A DNA stretch of 64,000 nt. Source: Victivallales bacterium (GTDB lineage: Bacteria > Verrucomicrobiota > Lentisphaeria > Oligosphaerales > Oligosphaeraceae). The DNA lies in the NCBI GenBank assembly GCA_017535315.1, contig JAFXUD010000049.1, forward strand, positions 149,392-213,391, written 5' to 3'. Below the pieces are notes generated by a model. The model was not told where the DNA came from. It saw only the letters and a list, made by a program, of their open reading frames with translations, and searched no databases. The translations under genes were made by a program, and so were the position numbers. This document shows positions 25,698 to 34,055 of the stretch, one piece after another (within the stretch, counting starts at the first letter, position 1; each line of letters starts with the position of its first letter).

Positions 25698-27884
25698 ATG
25701 ATGTCAGTTATTCGATTGAATCCCTTGGTTGAAGATATTCCGCACCGTTTATGTGCGGAAACTTGTGCCTTGGCGAGGCGTTATTTGGCTGGGATGTATC
25801 AGTCACGCTTGCAGCCCTGTGGTTTTTCCTTGTCAGAGCTGAATTTACCTGATGGGACACCTCCTGAAACGGTACATGGAAAAATGACCTTGCTTAATGC
25901 ACAGAGGTGCTGCTTGAACATACTGCCAGAGGAACTGCTGGCAGGAGATGCCCCGAACATCGAAAGTCGTGGGCACCGCATTCCTGGTTATCCACAAAAC
26001 AAGGCCTGGGGTGGATATGGCAGTTCGATTTCACATGTTACAGCTGACTTTGGCAACGCAATCCGTCTTGGATTGTCTGGATTGGAACGCGAGATTCGGG
26101 ACCACAAAAAAACTGCCACATCGCAACAGGTCGTTTTCTACGATGCCCTGCTTGATGTTATTGAGGCAATGCGCATTTGGACTAGGCGCTATATTGCGGC
26201 GTATGAAGAGCTTTTGAGTGACCCTGCAATGAAGAAGCACAAAGGCACTATCCGCAGAATCATTGCCCATCTACGAAATGTGCCTGAATATCCGCCACGG
26301 ACATTTCCTGAAGCCGTACAGTCACTTTGGAGTTTCTGGGAGTTTCAGCGTCTTTGTGGCAATTGGTCTGGCCTTGGCAGGATTGACGAGTACCTTGGAC
26401 CATATTTAAAAAAAGATCTTGATGCAGGAAAAATCACACTTGACGAGGCAAGAGAGTACTTGGCTCATTTCTGGATAAAAGGGACGGAATGGTGCTTTGG
26501 CCTATGTAAGAACAGCCAGTTTACGCCTGGTTCGGGCGATGCTCAGAACTACCAGAACATCATCCTATCGGGCGTTGATGCCAATGGAAATCAAATTGAG
26601 AATGAAGTGACGTTTCTAGTGTTGGACATCATCGAGGAACTGCACATTAGCGATTATCCTGTCACGGTACGGCTCAACCAGTACACCTCCGACAAGTTAT
26701 TCCGCCGAATTGCGGATGTCCAGTTGCTGGGCGGGGGAATCGTTTCTGTTTACAACGAACCTGTGATACTTAAAGGATTGCTTGAGCTTGGAATCGGAGA
26801 GAGGGAGGCTCGTCGATTCACAAATGATGGCTGCTGGGAAATACAAATCCCAGGTCAAACACGGTTTGGATACATGCCAAAGGATGTATTGTTGCCTCTT
26901 CAGGAGGTGCTTTTCGACACTCCTGAACCACCGACAAGTTTTGAATCCCTCTACCAGGCATACTTGACACGGTTTAGGATTCTTCGCGACAGATGGCGAG
27001 AGGCTATTGAAAAGAGTTGTATTCCTGGCAAGCGAAAACCGTCGGATTATCCTGAAAACTATGGATTTGCCGATGTTACGCTGTCTCTTGTGATGCCGAC
27101 CTGTCGTGAATACGGCTGTTCCTACACGCTTGATGGCGTGAAATATCGGGTGATTTCGCCGCACATGATGGGATTGCCTGATGTGGCGAACAGTCTTTAC
27201 GCCATCAAGAAATTGGTGTTTGAACAGAAACTCGTTGCTCTTTCGGAGCTGGTGAAGATCTTGCGGGATGACTGGAAGGAACATGAGGATCTTAGGCGGC
27301 GTTTTGCCAATTCCCTCCACTACTACGGCAATGACAACCCAGAAATGGATTCACTGATTAAGCGGCTTTTCGATGATTGTACGGGTATTCTTCATGAACT
27401 CGATCCCGTTGGGTATATTCGTACTCCAGTGGGAGTCAGCACGTTCGGACGGGAGATTTCCTGTGCGCCAAATCGCTATGCAACGGCATTTGGCAAGCAC
27501 GCTCATGAATATCTTGCGCCAAATCTTAGTCCCACGCCTGGAACGGACAAAAGTCCTCTAACTTCTGTTTTGAACTCCTATTGCCGAATGGACTTTACTA
27601 GGACACCGAACGGCTGTCCCTTGGATTTGCGGCTTTCGGCAGGTTTTCGGAAACTGGCGAATGCGAGTGGTATCCTGGCAGCCGTTCTGAAAAGCTTTTT
27701 GCAGCAGGGAGGCCTTTATCTGCAGATTGATACCGTTGATCCAGAGATGTTGCGGGCCGCGCAAAAGGAGCCAGACCGATATCCAAACTTGGTCGTGCGC
27801 ATTTCTGGCTGGTCAGCCCGTTTTGCGTCCCTGAATGAGGAGTGGCAGAACATGATTATCAATAGAACCGCATTGGAGTGTTAA
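25698..27884 (+). CDS. Glycyl radical enzyme (pyruvate formate-lyase superfamily)
   Basis: A 728-residue protein of the PFL/glycyl radical superfamily. The thiyl-radical cysteine is in N-D-G-C-W-E (Cys about 379), and the C-x-E spacing resembles the dehydratase/eliminase branches, where the glutamate acts as base. The C-terminal glycyl radical motif is R-I-S-G-W (Gly about 704 of 728), a variant of the usual R-V-x-G-Y/F. The N-terminal half has P-P-R-T-F-P-E-A-V-Q-S-L-W as in this family. The substrate is not predictable. No radical SAM activating enzyme is encoded anywhere in the window, so activation must come from elsewhere. AGGA precedes the ATG at 25698; a GTG one codon upstream and another ATG at 25701 are also possible. 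Confidence 0.85.
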   Translation: MMSVIRLNPLVEDIPHRLCAETCALARRYLAGMYQSRLQPCGFSLSELNLPDGTPPETVHGKMTLLNAQRCCLNILPEELLAGDAPNIESRGHRIPGYPQNKAWGGYGSSISHVTADFGNAIRLGLSGLEREIRDHKKTATSQQVVFYDALLDVIEAMRIWTRRYIAAYEELLSDPAMKKHKGTIRRIIAHLRNVPEYPPRTFPEAVQSLWSFWEFQRLCGNWSGLGRIDEYLGPYLKKDLDAGKITLDEAREYLAHFWIKGTEWCFGLCKNSQFTPGSGDAQNYQNIILSGVDANGNQIENEVTFLVLDIIEELHISDYPVTVRLNQYTSDKLFRRIADVQLLGGGIVSVYNEPVILKGLLELGIGEREARRFTNDGCWEIQIPGQTRFGYMPKDVLLPLQEVLFDTPEPPTSFESLYQAYLTRFRILRDRWREAIEKSCIPGKRKPSDYPENYGFADVTLSLVMPTCREYGCSYTLDGVKYRVISPHMMGLPDVANSLYAIKKLVFEQKLVALSELVKILRDDWKEHEDLRRRFANSLHYYGNDNPEMDSLIKRLFDDCTGILHELDPVGYIRTPVGVSTFGREISCAPNRYATAFGKHAHEYLAPNLSPTPGTDKSPLTSVLNSYCRMDFTRTPNGCPLDLRLSAGFRKLANASGILAAVLKSFLQQGGLYLQIDTVDPEMLRAAQKEPDRYPNLVVRISGWSARFASLNEEWQNMIINRTALEC

Positions 27885-28042
27885 TTCCAATTATTGTTCA
27901 AATTGATGCTATTCCAGCTTCATGATGGCTGCCTTTTGTCGTGCAAATCTTGCTGTTATTTCAATAACAGCGGCGATTTGCGCGGCAAAATCCAGCTCAC
28001 CCTGAAACTGGACTAAACATCAATTTGAACAATAATTGGAAT
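27884..28042. repeat. 159-bp near-palindromic element with 25-bp perfect terminal arms
   Basis: The outer arms ATTCCAATTATTGTTCAAAT... at 27884-27908 and 28018-28042 are perfect 25-bp inverted repeats. The inner arms remain largely complementary up to the centre at TGTTATTTCAATAACA (about 27951-27968), so the whole element folds into one long hairpin. It starts on the stop codon of the glycyl radical enzyme and ends just before the GGAG site of the next gene. It looks like a MITE or a large foldback repeat with no coding capacity. Confidence 0.85.
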
Positions 28043-28058
28043 AAGAGGAGTTTCATCT

Positions 28059-29672
28059 ATGACAACAAAAGGATATGTTCCTGAACCGAAGCCGATGAAG
28101 GGGCCGATTGAAGTGTCAGCATTCTATTATCCAGGCACGGAGCAGATGGCTGAATGGGACCAGGTGGAGCAGGTGTACCCCCATATCAAGCCGCTTCTTG
28201 GCTGGTATGACGAGGGTAATCCAGAGGTCATCGACTGGCAGATCAAGTGGGCTGTCGAGCACGGCATATCGAGCTTCTGTGTCGATTGGTACTGGAACAA
28301 TGGCGTGCAACGGCTTGACCATTGGGTGAAGGGATTTTACAAGGCGCGTTACAGAAAGTACTTGAAGTGGTTTGTCATGTGGGCGAACCACAACGAGCCA
28401 GGCGCACATTCGACGCAGGACCAGATCAACGTGACGCAGTTCTGGCTGGACAACTATTTCAAGACGCCTGAATATTACACGATTGACGGCAAGCCAGCGG
28501 TGGTCGTCTATGCGCAGGAAAACCTGGACCGCGATTTCATTGCGGAGGCCGCCGCTAAAGGTGAAACGCTGCAAAAAGGCGAGGGGGTGAAGCGGGCCTT
28601 GGAGCTGTCGGACCGCATGGTGAAAGAGGCAGGTCTGCCAGGCATTTACTTCATCGACATGAATCTCCGCAGGACAGTTGACCAGGCGGCGATTGATGCA
28701 GACAAGGCGGCAGGATATAAGGCACAGGTGGTTTACAGTTTCGACAGGCGCGCCTATAGTCTGGCACCTGACCTGCGGAAACCTGGCGATACGGAGAAAC
28801 GATGTTCCTATGAGCAGGTCGTTGAGACTGTCCCACGTTGGTGGAAAATGACAACCATTGACCCTTCTTTCCCGTTCTGGCCGATTATCCCGACTGGCTG
28901 GGACGACACTCCGCGCTCGTTCCAGTTGGCTCATGTCATCTATGGAAGGACGCCCGAGCTTTTCGGGAAGGCGTGCAAAGCGTGCCGAGCCTTCTGTGAG
29001 GAGACGGGTGCCAAAAGGGTGATTGTCGCGCCGATAAACGAATGGCAGGAAGGTAGTTATATTGAGCCGAACGCAGAGTTTGGCTTTGGGATGCTTGATG
29101 CGCTACGTGACGCCTTCTGCGACCGCCCCGCAGACGGATGGCCAGCGAATGTCACCCCACAGGAGCTTGGGCTTGGCCCGTATGATTATCCGCCGATGGA
29201 GCATCTGGCTAAAACGTCATGGGATTTCAGTAGAGACATGCAGGGGTGGTATCGCAACCCATACGGGACAGCCTACATAAAGATTGTTGATGGTGCCATG
29301 CACTTCTTCCGTTCCAACAGCAACCGCTTTGCCGTCCGCACACGAGTTGCGCCGTTCGATGCCTCGCGTTTCAAGGCGTTCAAGGTTAGGATGCGCGTGA
29401 CACAGAATCCGCATGGACTGTTTCCCGCGGCGGGAAAGGAGGAGTTGGCGTTAATCTGGGGGACGCCAGAGTTGCCGATCTTCTCAAAGGAGTTTGTCAT
29501 ATCGGACAAACCAGTGTGTCGGCTTCCTGTGAAAATCGACGGCGAATGGCACGAGTATGTGCTGCCCGTCGCCGAGAACCCCTATTGGCGTGGAATGGTG
29601 GATGAGCTGTGGTTTGACCCTGCGAATCTATCCATGGCATATGTTGATATCGCCTCAATGGAGTTGGTGTAA
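28059..29672 (+). CDS. GH99/WbsX-like glycosyl hydrolase domain protein
   Basis: A 537-residue protein. Residues about 15-370 match the WbsX/GH99-like fold: A-F-Y-Y-P-G-T-E-Q, then W-A-V-E-H-G-I-S-S-F-C-V-D-W-Y-W, F-V-M-W-A-N-H-N-E-P, P-I-I-P-T-G-W-D-D-T-P-R-S and P-I-N-E-W-Q-E-G-S-Y-I-E-P. GH99 enzymes cleave alpha-mannosides, and the acidic residues of N-E-W-Q-E-G are the usual candidates, but activity of WbsX-like relatives is mostly unproven. A C-terminal beta domain of about 120 residues follows. There is no signal peptide, so the protein is probably cytoplasmic. GGAG lies 11 bases before the ATG, only a few bases from the palindromic element. It is linked to the next gene by a 22-bp gap. 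Confidence 0.8.
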   Translation: MTTKGYVPEPKPMKGPIEVSAFYYPGTEQMAEWDQVEQVYPHIKPLLGWYDEGNPEVIDWQIKWAVEHGISSFCVDWYWNNGVQRLDHWVKGFYKARYRKYLKWFVMWANHNEPGAHSTQDQINVTQFWLDNYFKTPEYYTIDGKPAVVVYAQENLDRDFIAEAAAKGETLQKGEGVKRALELSDRMVKEAGLPGIYFIDMNLRRTVDQAAIDADKAAGYKAQVVYSFDRRAYSLAPDLRKPGDTEKRCSYEQVVETVPRWWKMTTIDPSFPFWPIIPTGWDDTPRSFQLAHVIYGRTPELFGKACKACRAFCEETGAKRVIVAPINEWQEGSYIEPNAEFGFGMLDALRDAFCDRPADGWPANVTPQELGLGPYDYPPMEHLAKTSWDFSRDMQGWYRNPYGTAYIKIVDGAMHFFRSNSNRFAVRTRVAPFDASRFKAFKVRMRVTQNPHGLFPAAGKEELALIWGTPELPIFSKEFVISDKPVCRLPVKIDGEWHEYVLPVAENPYWRGMVDELWFDPANLSMAYVDIASMELV

Positions 29673-29694
29673 GGTGTAAAGGAGTAAATTAATA

Positions 29695-31809
29695 ATGAGT
29701 GACAGAAAGCTATTGGTTGGGGCTTCGGTGCCCTGTGGTCTTCAGGCAATTAAGGAGTTCGAGGCGTTGAAACTCGGTGAAATTGCCCTCATCTCGCTGC
29801 CCGACGATGCAACGGAGGCCAAGGAGGTCATGCGGTATTGTCGCCAGAAGGGTATCTATGTCATCTTGCATGAAATCGTACACAGAGGCTGCGACAAACG
29901 CTGGATTTGCCCGTCCATCAGCAAAGAGCAGTTCAATGAAATCCTTGCAGAAGGGGGTGAGTACTATCTCGGGCGATATACCATCGGCGAGGCGGGCGGT
30001 GTCATGTATTGGACGAAGGAGTACACGATCGGGCGTGCCGTTGACAACTACGAGAATCTTCCTCCTGCAAAGGACGTCATCGATGCCCGTGATAAATACC
30101 TCGCCTACTTGAAGCCATACGTGGAGCGTGAGGAACGCGACATCGCCAAGGGACCGCTCTTCAATGTTGATTCGTCGATGCTGCTCAAATACCAGCTTAT
30201 GACGGGTGTCGATCACCTGGGGCTTGAGTTGCTGCCAGGAAGTCCGCTTAGGATGCTGCCCTGCATCCGCGGGACGGCGCGCGCCTTCGGCGACTGCTTC
30301 TGGGGCGTCCATATCGCCTTCGGCTGGTATGGAGGCTTTGACTACGATGCTTTCTGGCTGGCTCGCGCAAGGCAGACCCTCTACCTCTGCTATCTCAGCG
30401 GAGCCGAGTACATCTTCCCTGAATCGGGGTATTACGCCATCACCTATGCAGGCTACAACTTCCCGTTCAAGCATCCGCAGATGATTGCCATACGAAAATA
30501 CCTACGCGAGTTCTACCGCTTCCACAAAATCCACGCACGCCCTGGCAACAAGCCGCGCGTCAAACTGGCAGTCATCAACGGAAACTGCGATGGCGCACCT
30601 GGCCTTTGGAACAAATATGCCTGGGGACAGTACAACAACGGCGACCAGTGGAAGGAATCGGACGCGGAACGCTCATGGAACATGACCAATCTTCTTACCA
30701 CTCGCGAAATGCCGTACAGCGAGTTCTATACAAAGAGATTTGCCTCCTCTGGACAGCCCCCATGCGGTCAGTACGACATCGTTCCTGCTGAAGCTCCATT
30801 GGAGGTGCTTCAGCAGTACAGCGACCTCGTCTTCCTAGGCTATAACCTGATGGACAAGCCCCTCTATGACAAGTTGGTTGCCTACGTCAAAAACGGTGGC
30901 AACCTGCTGATGTGGCTGCCGCATCTGAACGCCTGTCCCGATCGTGCGGCTGACATCCAGCTTTTCAACGGTGGCGACTTTACCGAGCTCTTCGGAGTCA
31001 AGGTGACAAGTTGCCGTCCTGCAGATGTTACGGGGACGAAGAACCTTCCTGGTACCAGGTTGCCGCTGCCTGTTCGTCCCCTCAATCGCGACCCCATGAC
31101 CATCGGCGATATTCATGGGGCAAATGTGGAGGTCGTGTCGCAGGATATTGTTGTCGGTGCGGTCTTCACGGGCACCCATCACGAACCGATGGAAGCGCTG
31201 CTGAAGCGTCCTGCGCTTATTGAGCATCATTTGGGCAAGGGGAACGCTCGGCTGGTACCCGCCTTCGACTACCCTGCTTCTGCGGGTATGCGCGAGTTTG
31301 CTGAACTTCTGTTGCGGACCGTCTCCGCCGACGCGCAGGATGAACTGCGTCTGGTGGCTGCGGATTCCGTCCGCTACGCCGTCTATGATGCAGGGGAGTA
31401 TCAGGTGCTTTACGCGCTCAACACGGAGTTCGAGGTGTCGCAGAGCGTCAAAGTATGTATTGGTGAACGCATGACAGAAGAGGTGCTCATACTGCCATCC
31501 ACCATGACCTATTTTGCCATCCGCAACGGGGTGGTTTCCCATCCGCGGTACATCGAAACAGCGATTGAGAGCTGGACGGATGAAGAGTGCCGCCTTGCCA
31601 GCCCCTTCGAGCAGGAGATTACGTTCTGGAATCTGGGCGATGAGCCAGTGAAGCTTGCCGTCAACAGCCAAACGATAACGATACCTGCCGAAGGCACAAC
31701 GAATGTCACATTGCCACGCACCCAGGGGAATATTCCTGCCGAGTTCTTCGCGAAGGACTACTTGGAGGAACCCGATATTGATGTGACCAACTGCGCCCTG
31801 CCGTATTGA
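29695..31809 (+). CDS. GH42-like TIM-barrel/amidotransferase-fold protein, substrate unknown
   Basis: A 704-residue protein without a signal peptide. The N-terminal 330 residues look like a TIM barrel (G-I-Y-V-I-L-H-E-I, G-R-Y-T-I-G-E-A-G-G, F-P-E-S-G-Y-Y). Residues about 350-470 resemble the amidotransferase-like trimerisation domain of GH42 beta-galactosidases (Y-S-D-L-V-F-L-G-Y-N, V-K-N-G-G-N-L-L-M-W). The remainder is beta-rich. E in I-G-E-A-G and E in F-P-E-S-G are candidate acid/base and nucleophile on spacing alone. AAAGGAG precedes the ATG. It follows the WbsX-like gene by 22 bp, so the two probably act together in the cytoplasm. I cannot name a family with certainty. Confidence 0.6.
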   Translation: MSDRKLLVGASVPCGLQAIKEFEALKLGEIALISLPDDATEAKEVMRYCRQKGIYVILHEIVHRGCDKRWICPSISKEQFNEILAEGGEYYLGRYTIGEAGGVMYWTKEYTIGRAVDNYENLPPAKDVIDARDKYLAYLKPYVEREERDIAKGPLFNVDSSMLLKYQLMTGVDHLGLELLPGSPLRMLPCIRGTARAFGDCFWGVHIAFGWYGGFDYDAFWLARARQTLYLCYLSGAEYIFPESGYYAITYAGYNFPFKHPQMIAIRKYLREFYRFHKIHARPGNKPRVKLAVINGNCDGAPGLWNKYAWGQYNNGDQWKESDAERSWNMTNLLTTREMPYSEFYTKRFASSGQPPCGQYDIVPAEAPLEVLQQYSDLVFLGYNLMDKPLYDKLVAYVKNGGNLLMWLPHLNACPDRAADIQLFNGGDFTELFGVKVTSCRPADVTGTKNLPGTRLPLPVRPLNRDPMTIGDIHGANVEVVSQDIVVGAVFTGTHHEPMEALLKRPALIEHHLGKGNARLVPAFDYPASAGMREFAELLLRTVSADAQDELRLVAADSVRYAVYDAGEYQVLYALNTEFEVSQSVKVCIGERMTEEVLILPSTMTYFAIRNGVVSHPRYIETAIESWTDEECRLASPFEQEITFWNLGDEPVKLAVNSQTITIPAEGTTNVTLPRTQGNIPAEFFAKDYLEEPDIDVTNCALPY

Positions 31810-31820
31810 GGCCTCATAGC

Positions 31821-31850
31821 CTAGACAATCTAGAAAATCTAGAAAAACTA
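31821..31850. repeat. CTAGA repeat cluster
   Basis: CTAGACAATCTAGAAAATCTAGAAAAACTAAG lies 12 bp after the stop of the preceding gene. It matches the unit seen at 12817-12848. Confidence 0.6.
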
Positions 31851-31904
31851 AGGAAGGCGATTTGTATATTTTGATAGGTTGGTTATATTATATTTATACA
31901 TAAA

Positions 31905-31979
31905 GCCAGTGTAGCTCAGTGGTAGAGCAGCTCACTCGTAATGAGCAGGCCATCGGTTCAATCCCGATCTCTGGCTCCA
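31905..31979 (+). tRNA. tRNA-Thr (anticodon CGT)
   Basis: A 75-nt cloverleaf. The acceptor GCCAGTG pairs with CTCTGGC with one T-T mismatch, the D-arm is AGCTCAGTGGTAGAGC, the anticodon stem GCTCA/TGAGC has loop CTCGTAA (anticodon CGT), and the T-arm is ATCGG-TTCAATC-CCGAT. CCA is encoded (31977-31979). Confidence 0.93.
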
Positions 31980-31988
31980 GTTTTCAAA

Positions 31989-32016
31989 GCCTGCTGATTC
32001 ATCAGCAGGCTTTTTT
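31989..32016 (+). terminator. Rho-independent terminator of tRNA-Thr
   Basis: GCCTGCTGA (31989-31997), loop TTCA, TCAGCAGGC (32002-32010), then six T. Confidence 0.93.
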
Positions 32017-32045
32017 AGTCAAAGGAAACAATCACCTGAAGTCGC

Positions 32046-33977
32046 ATGGAGATACGCAACATCGGCATATTTGCGCACGTGGATGCGGGGAAGACCACCT
32101 TGACGGAGCGGATGCTCGTGCATTCGGGAGTGCTTCAGCAAGCGGGAAGCGTCGATAACGGCACGGCGCATACCGACAGCCTGCCCATAGAGCGGCGGCG
32201 TGGCATTTCCGTGAAGGCCAGCTGCGTCTCCTTTTGCTGGAACAACGTTCAGATAAACCTCATAGACACGCCTGGACACACGGATTTTTCTGCGGAAATC
32301 GAGCGTTCCCTCTGGGCTTTGGATGGGGCCATCCTGTTGATGGATGCCGTAGATGGCGTGCAGCCGCAGACGGAGGTGCTTTTCCAGGCATTGTCTCAGC
32401 AACACATCCCCATGTTGTTTTTTGTGAATAAGACGGATCGCGAGGGCGCGGATTTGCTTTATACACTGGCTCAAATTAGTCGCCACCTTACAAAGAATTG
32501 TGTATATACCGCCTACAAAGAGGAAGTTGAGGCGTATGTTTGTGGCACAGACGATGGGCTTCTGGAGGATTATGTGGAGGGAAGGCCAATATCGCAGGAA
32601 CGGGTGTTAGCACAGTTGCGAGAACTGGTGTGTTCATGCAAGACCTACCCCATCTATTCTGGCTCGGCTCTTAAGGATGCGGGCGTGCTTGAGCTGATGG
32701 ATGCCATCGTGGATCTGCTGCCCTCGCCAGAATCCAATGGCGAGGCATTGAGCGGCGTGGGTTTTGCCCTGATGCAAGACCGCATTATGGGCCGTGGACT
32801 GCTGGTTCGCCTCTATGGAGGCCACCTTGAGAACCGTCTGTCGCTGGAAATAGAGACTGGCGTGGATTTCCTGACTGGAACACCGAAGAGTATTTCGCGA
32901 AAGATCACACAGATACGGGATGTGGGAGGGCATGACCTTGGCAAGCTGGGGGCAGGGGAGATCGGCGTGGTCTATGGCCTGGGAGAACTGGACATCGGCC
33001 ACGTCTTTGGCGATAGGGAACGCCTGCCACGCACGGTGGAGCCAGGCCAGTTGCGGACGCCTCTCATCAATGTGCGGCTTCTCCCCGAGAAGCCCGATGG
33101 AATGCGTGCTTTGCGGGAAGCGTGTAAAAAGCTATCAGAAGAGGATCCGCTTCTCAATGCCACCTATATTTCATCGCTGAACCAACTGCATCTCCATGTG
33201 ATGGGAACTGTCCAACTGGAGATATTGGCGGAGGAACTTCAAACTCGCTTTGGCCTCAAGGCGACCTTCACGGAGCCGAGCGTCATCTTCAAGGAGACAA
33301 TCCGCAAAATTGCTTACGGTTTTGTCGATTACACGATGCCGAAGCCCTGCTGGGCTATCCTCAAGTTCCTTATCGAGCCAGCACCGCGCGGCAGCGGTGT
33401 GAGCTTCTCATCGCAGGTACCTGTGAAGGACATCATGGCACGCTACCAGCATCAGGTGGAGCAGGCGTTGCCTCATGCCTTGAAGCAGGGGAGGCTTGGA
33501 TGGGAGGTGACGGACGTGAAAATCACGCTGGTCGGCGGAGAGCATCATCTTGTTCATACGCATCCACTGGATTTCATCGTCGCCACCCCGATGGCCATTC
33601 AGGATGGCCTCGCCAATGGTGGCAGTACATTGTTGGAGCCCATTCTTCTGGCGCATTTCAAACTGCCCTCCGACTGTATCGGACGTGTCATCAGTGATGT
33701 GAATATGATGGAGGGTGAGGTGTTGGAAACTGCCTCTGACAGCAACCGTGTTGCATTGAAGGCTCTTCTGCCTGTTCGCACCAGCATGAACTATCCTACG
33801 ACTCTGGCCATGATTACGAGCGGGCGCGGAGCGATGAACGTCAAGCTGCACAGCTATCGCGAGTGTCCTGTCACGCCAGAGCGCATCGCGCCCAGACGTG
33901 GAATCGATCCGCTGGACAAGGCAAAGTACATCTTGGCTGTCAGAAATGCCCTCGATGGTGGGATTTTTGACGAATGA
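32046..33977 (+). CDS. TetM/TetW-like ribosomal protection GTPase (EF-G family)
   Basis: A 643-residue translational GTPase, the usual length of TetM-type proteins. The G motifs are intact: A-H-V-D-A-G-K-T-T (residues 10-18), R-R-G-I-S, D-T-P-G-H-T-D-F and N-K-T-D. M-E-I-R-N-I-G-I-F-A-H-V-D and G-S-V-D-N-G-T-A-H-T-D follow the TetM N-terminus closely. The C-terminal half has the EF-G-like domain IV (R-T-S-M-N-Y-P-T-T-L-A-M-I-T-S-G-R-G). TetM-type proteins dislodge tetracycline from the ribosome by GTP hydrolysis. This copy is divergent enough that resistance is not proven, and it could be a housekeeping relative such as OtrA. It lies 30 bp after the tRNA-Thr terminator. The ribosome-binding site is weak. 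Confidence 0.8.
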   Translation: MEIRNIGIFAHVDAGKTTLTERMLVHSGVLQQAGSVDNGTAHTDSLPIERRRGISVKASCVSFCWNNVQINLIDTPGHTDFSAEIERSLWALDGAILLMDAVDGVQPQTEVLFQALSQQHIPMLFFVNKTDREGADLLYTLAQISRHLTKNCVYTAYKEEVEAYVCGTDDGLLEDYVEGRPISQERVLAQLRELVCSCKTYPIYSGSALKDAGVLELMDAIVDLLPSPESNGEALSGVGFALMQDRIMGRGLLVRLYGGHLENRLSLEIETGVDFLTGTPKSISRKITQIRDVGGHDLGKLGAGEIGVVYGLGELDIGHVFGDRERLPRTVEPGQLRTPLINVRLLPEKPDGMRALREACKKLSEEDPLLNATYISSLNQLHLHVMGTVQLEILAEELQTRFGLKATFTEPSVIFKETIRKIAYGFVDYTMPKPCWAILKFLIEPAPRGSGVSFSSQVPVKDIMARYQHQVEQALPHALKQGRLGWEVTDVKITLVGGEHHLVHTHPLDFIVATPMAIQDGLANGGSTLLEPILLAHFKLPSDCIGRVISDVNMMEGEVLETASDSNRVALKALLPVRTSMNYPTTLAMITSGRGAMNVKLHSYRECPVTPERIAPRRGIDPLDKAKYILAVRNALDGGIFDE

Positions 33978-34055
33978 CACCGTGCAATATCTGATTTCTG
34001 TGGTAAATTAGGGGATGAATAACAAACCAACCTATTCATCCAAACGGAGCCGACC

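Noticed and set aside
27959..27968. Rho-independent terminator within the palindromic element
   Set aside because: The centre is AT-rich and no T-run follows the full hairpin. The structure is far longer than a terminator.
31905..33977. Integrated resistance island at tRNA-Thr
   Set aside because: The TetM-like gene is next to a tRNA, but no integrase, relaxase or duplicated tRNA end is visible.
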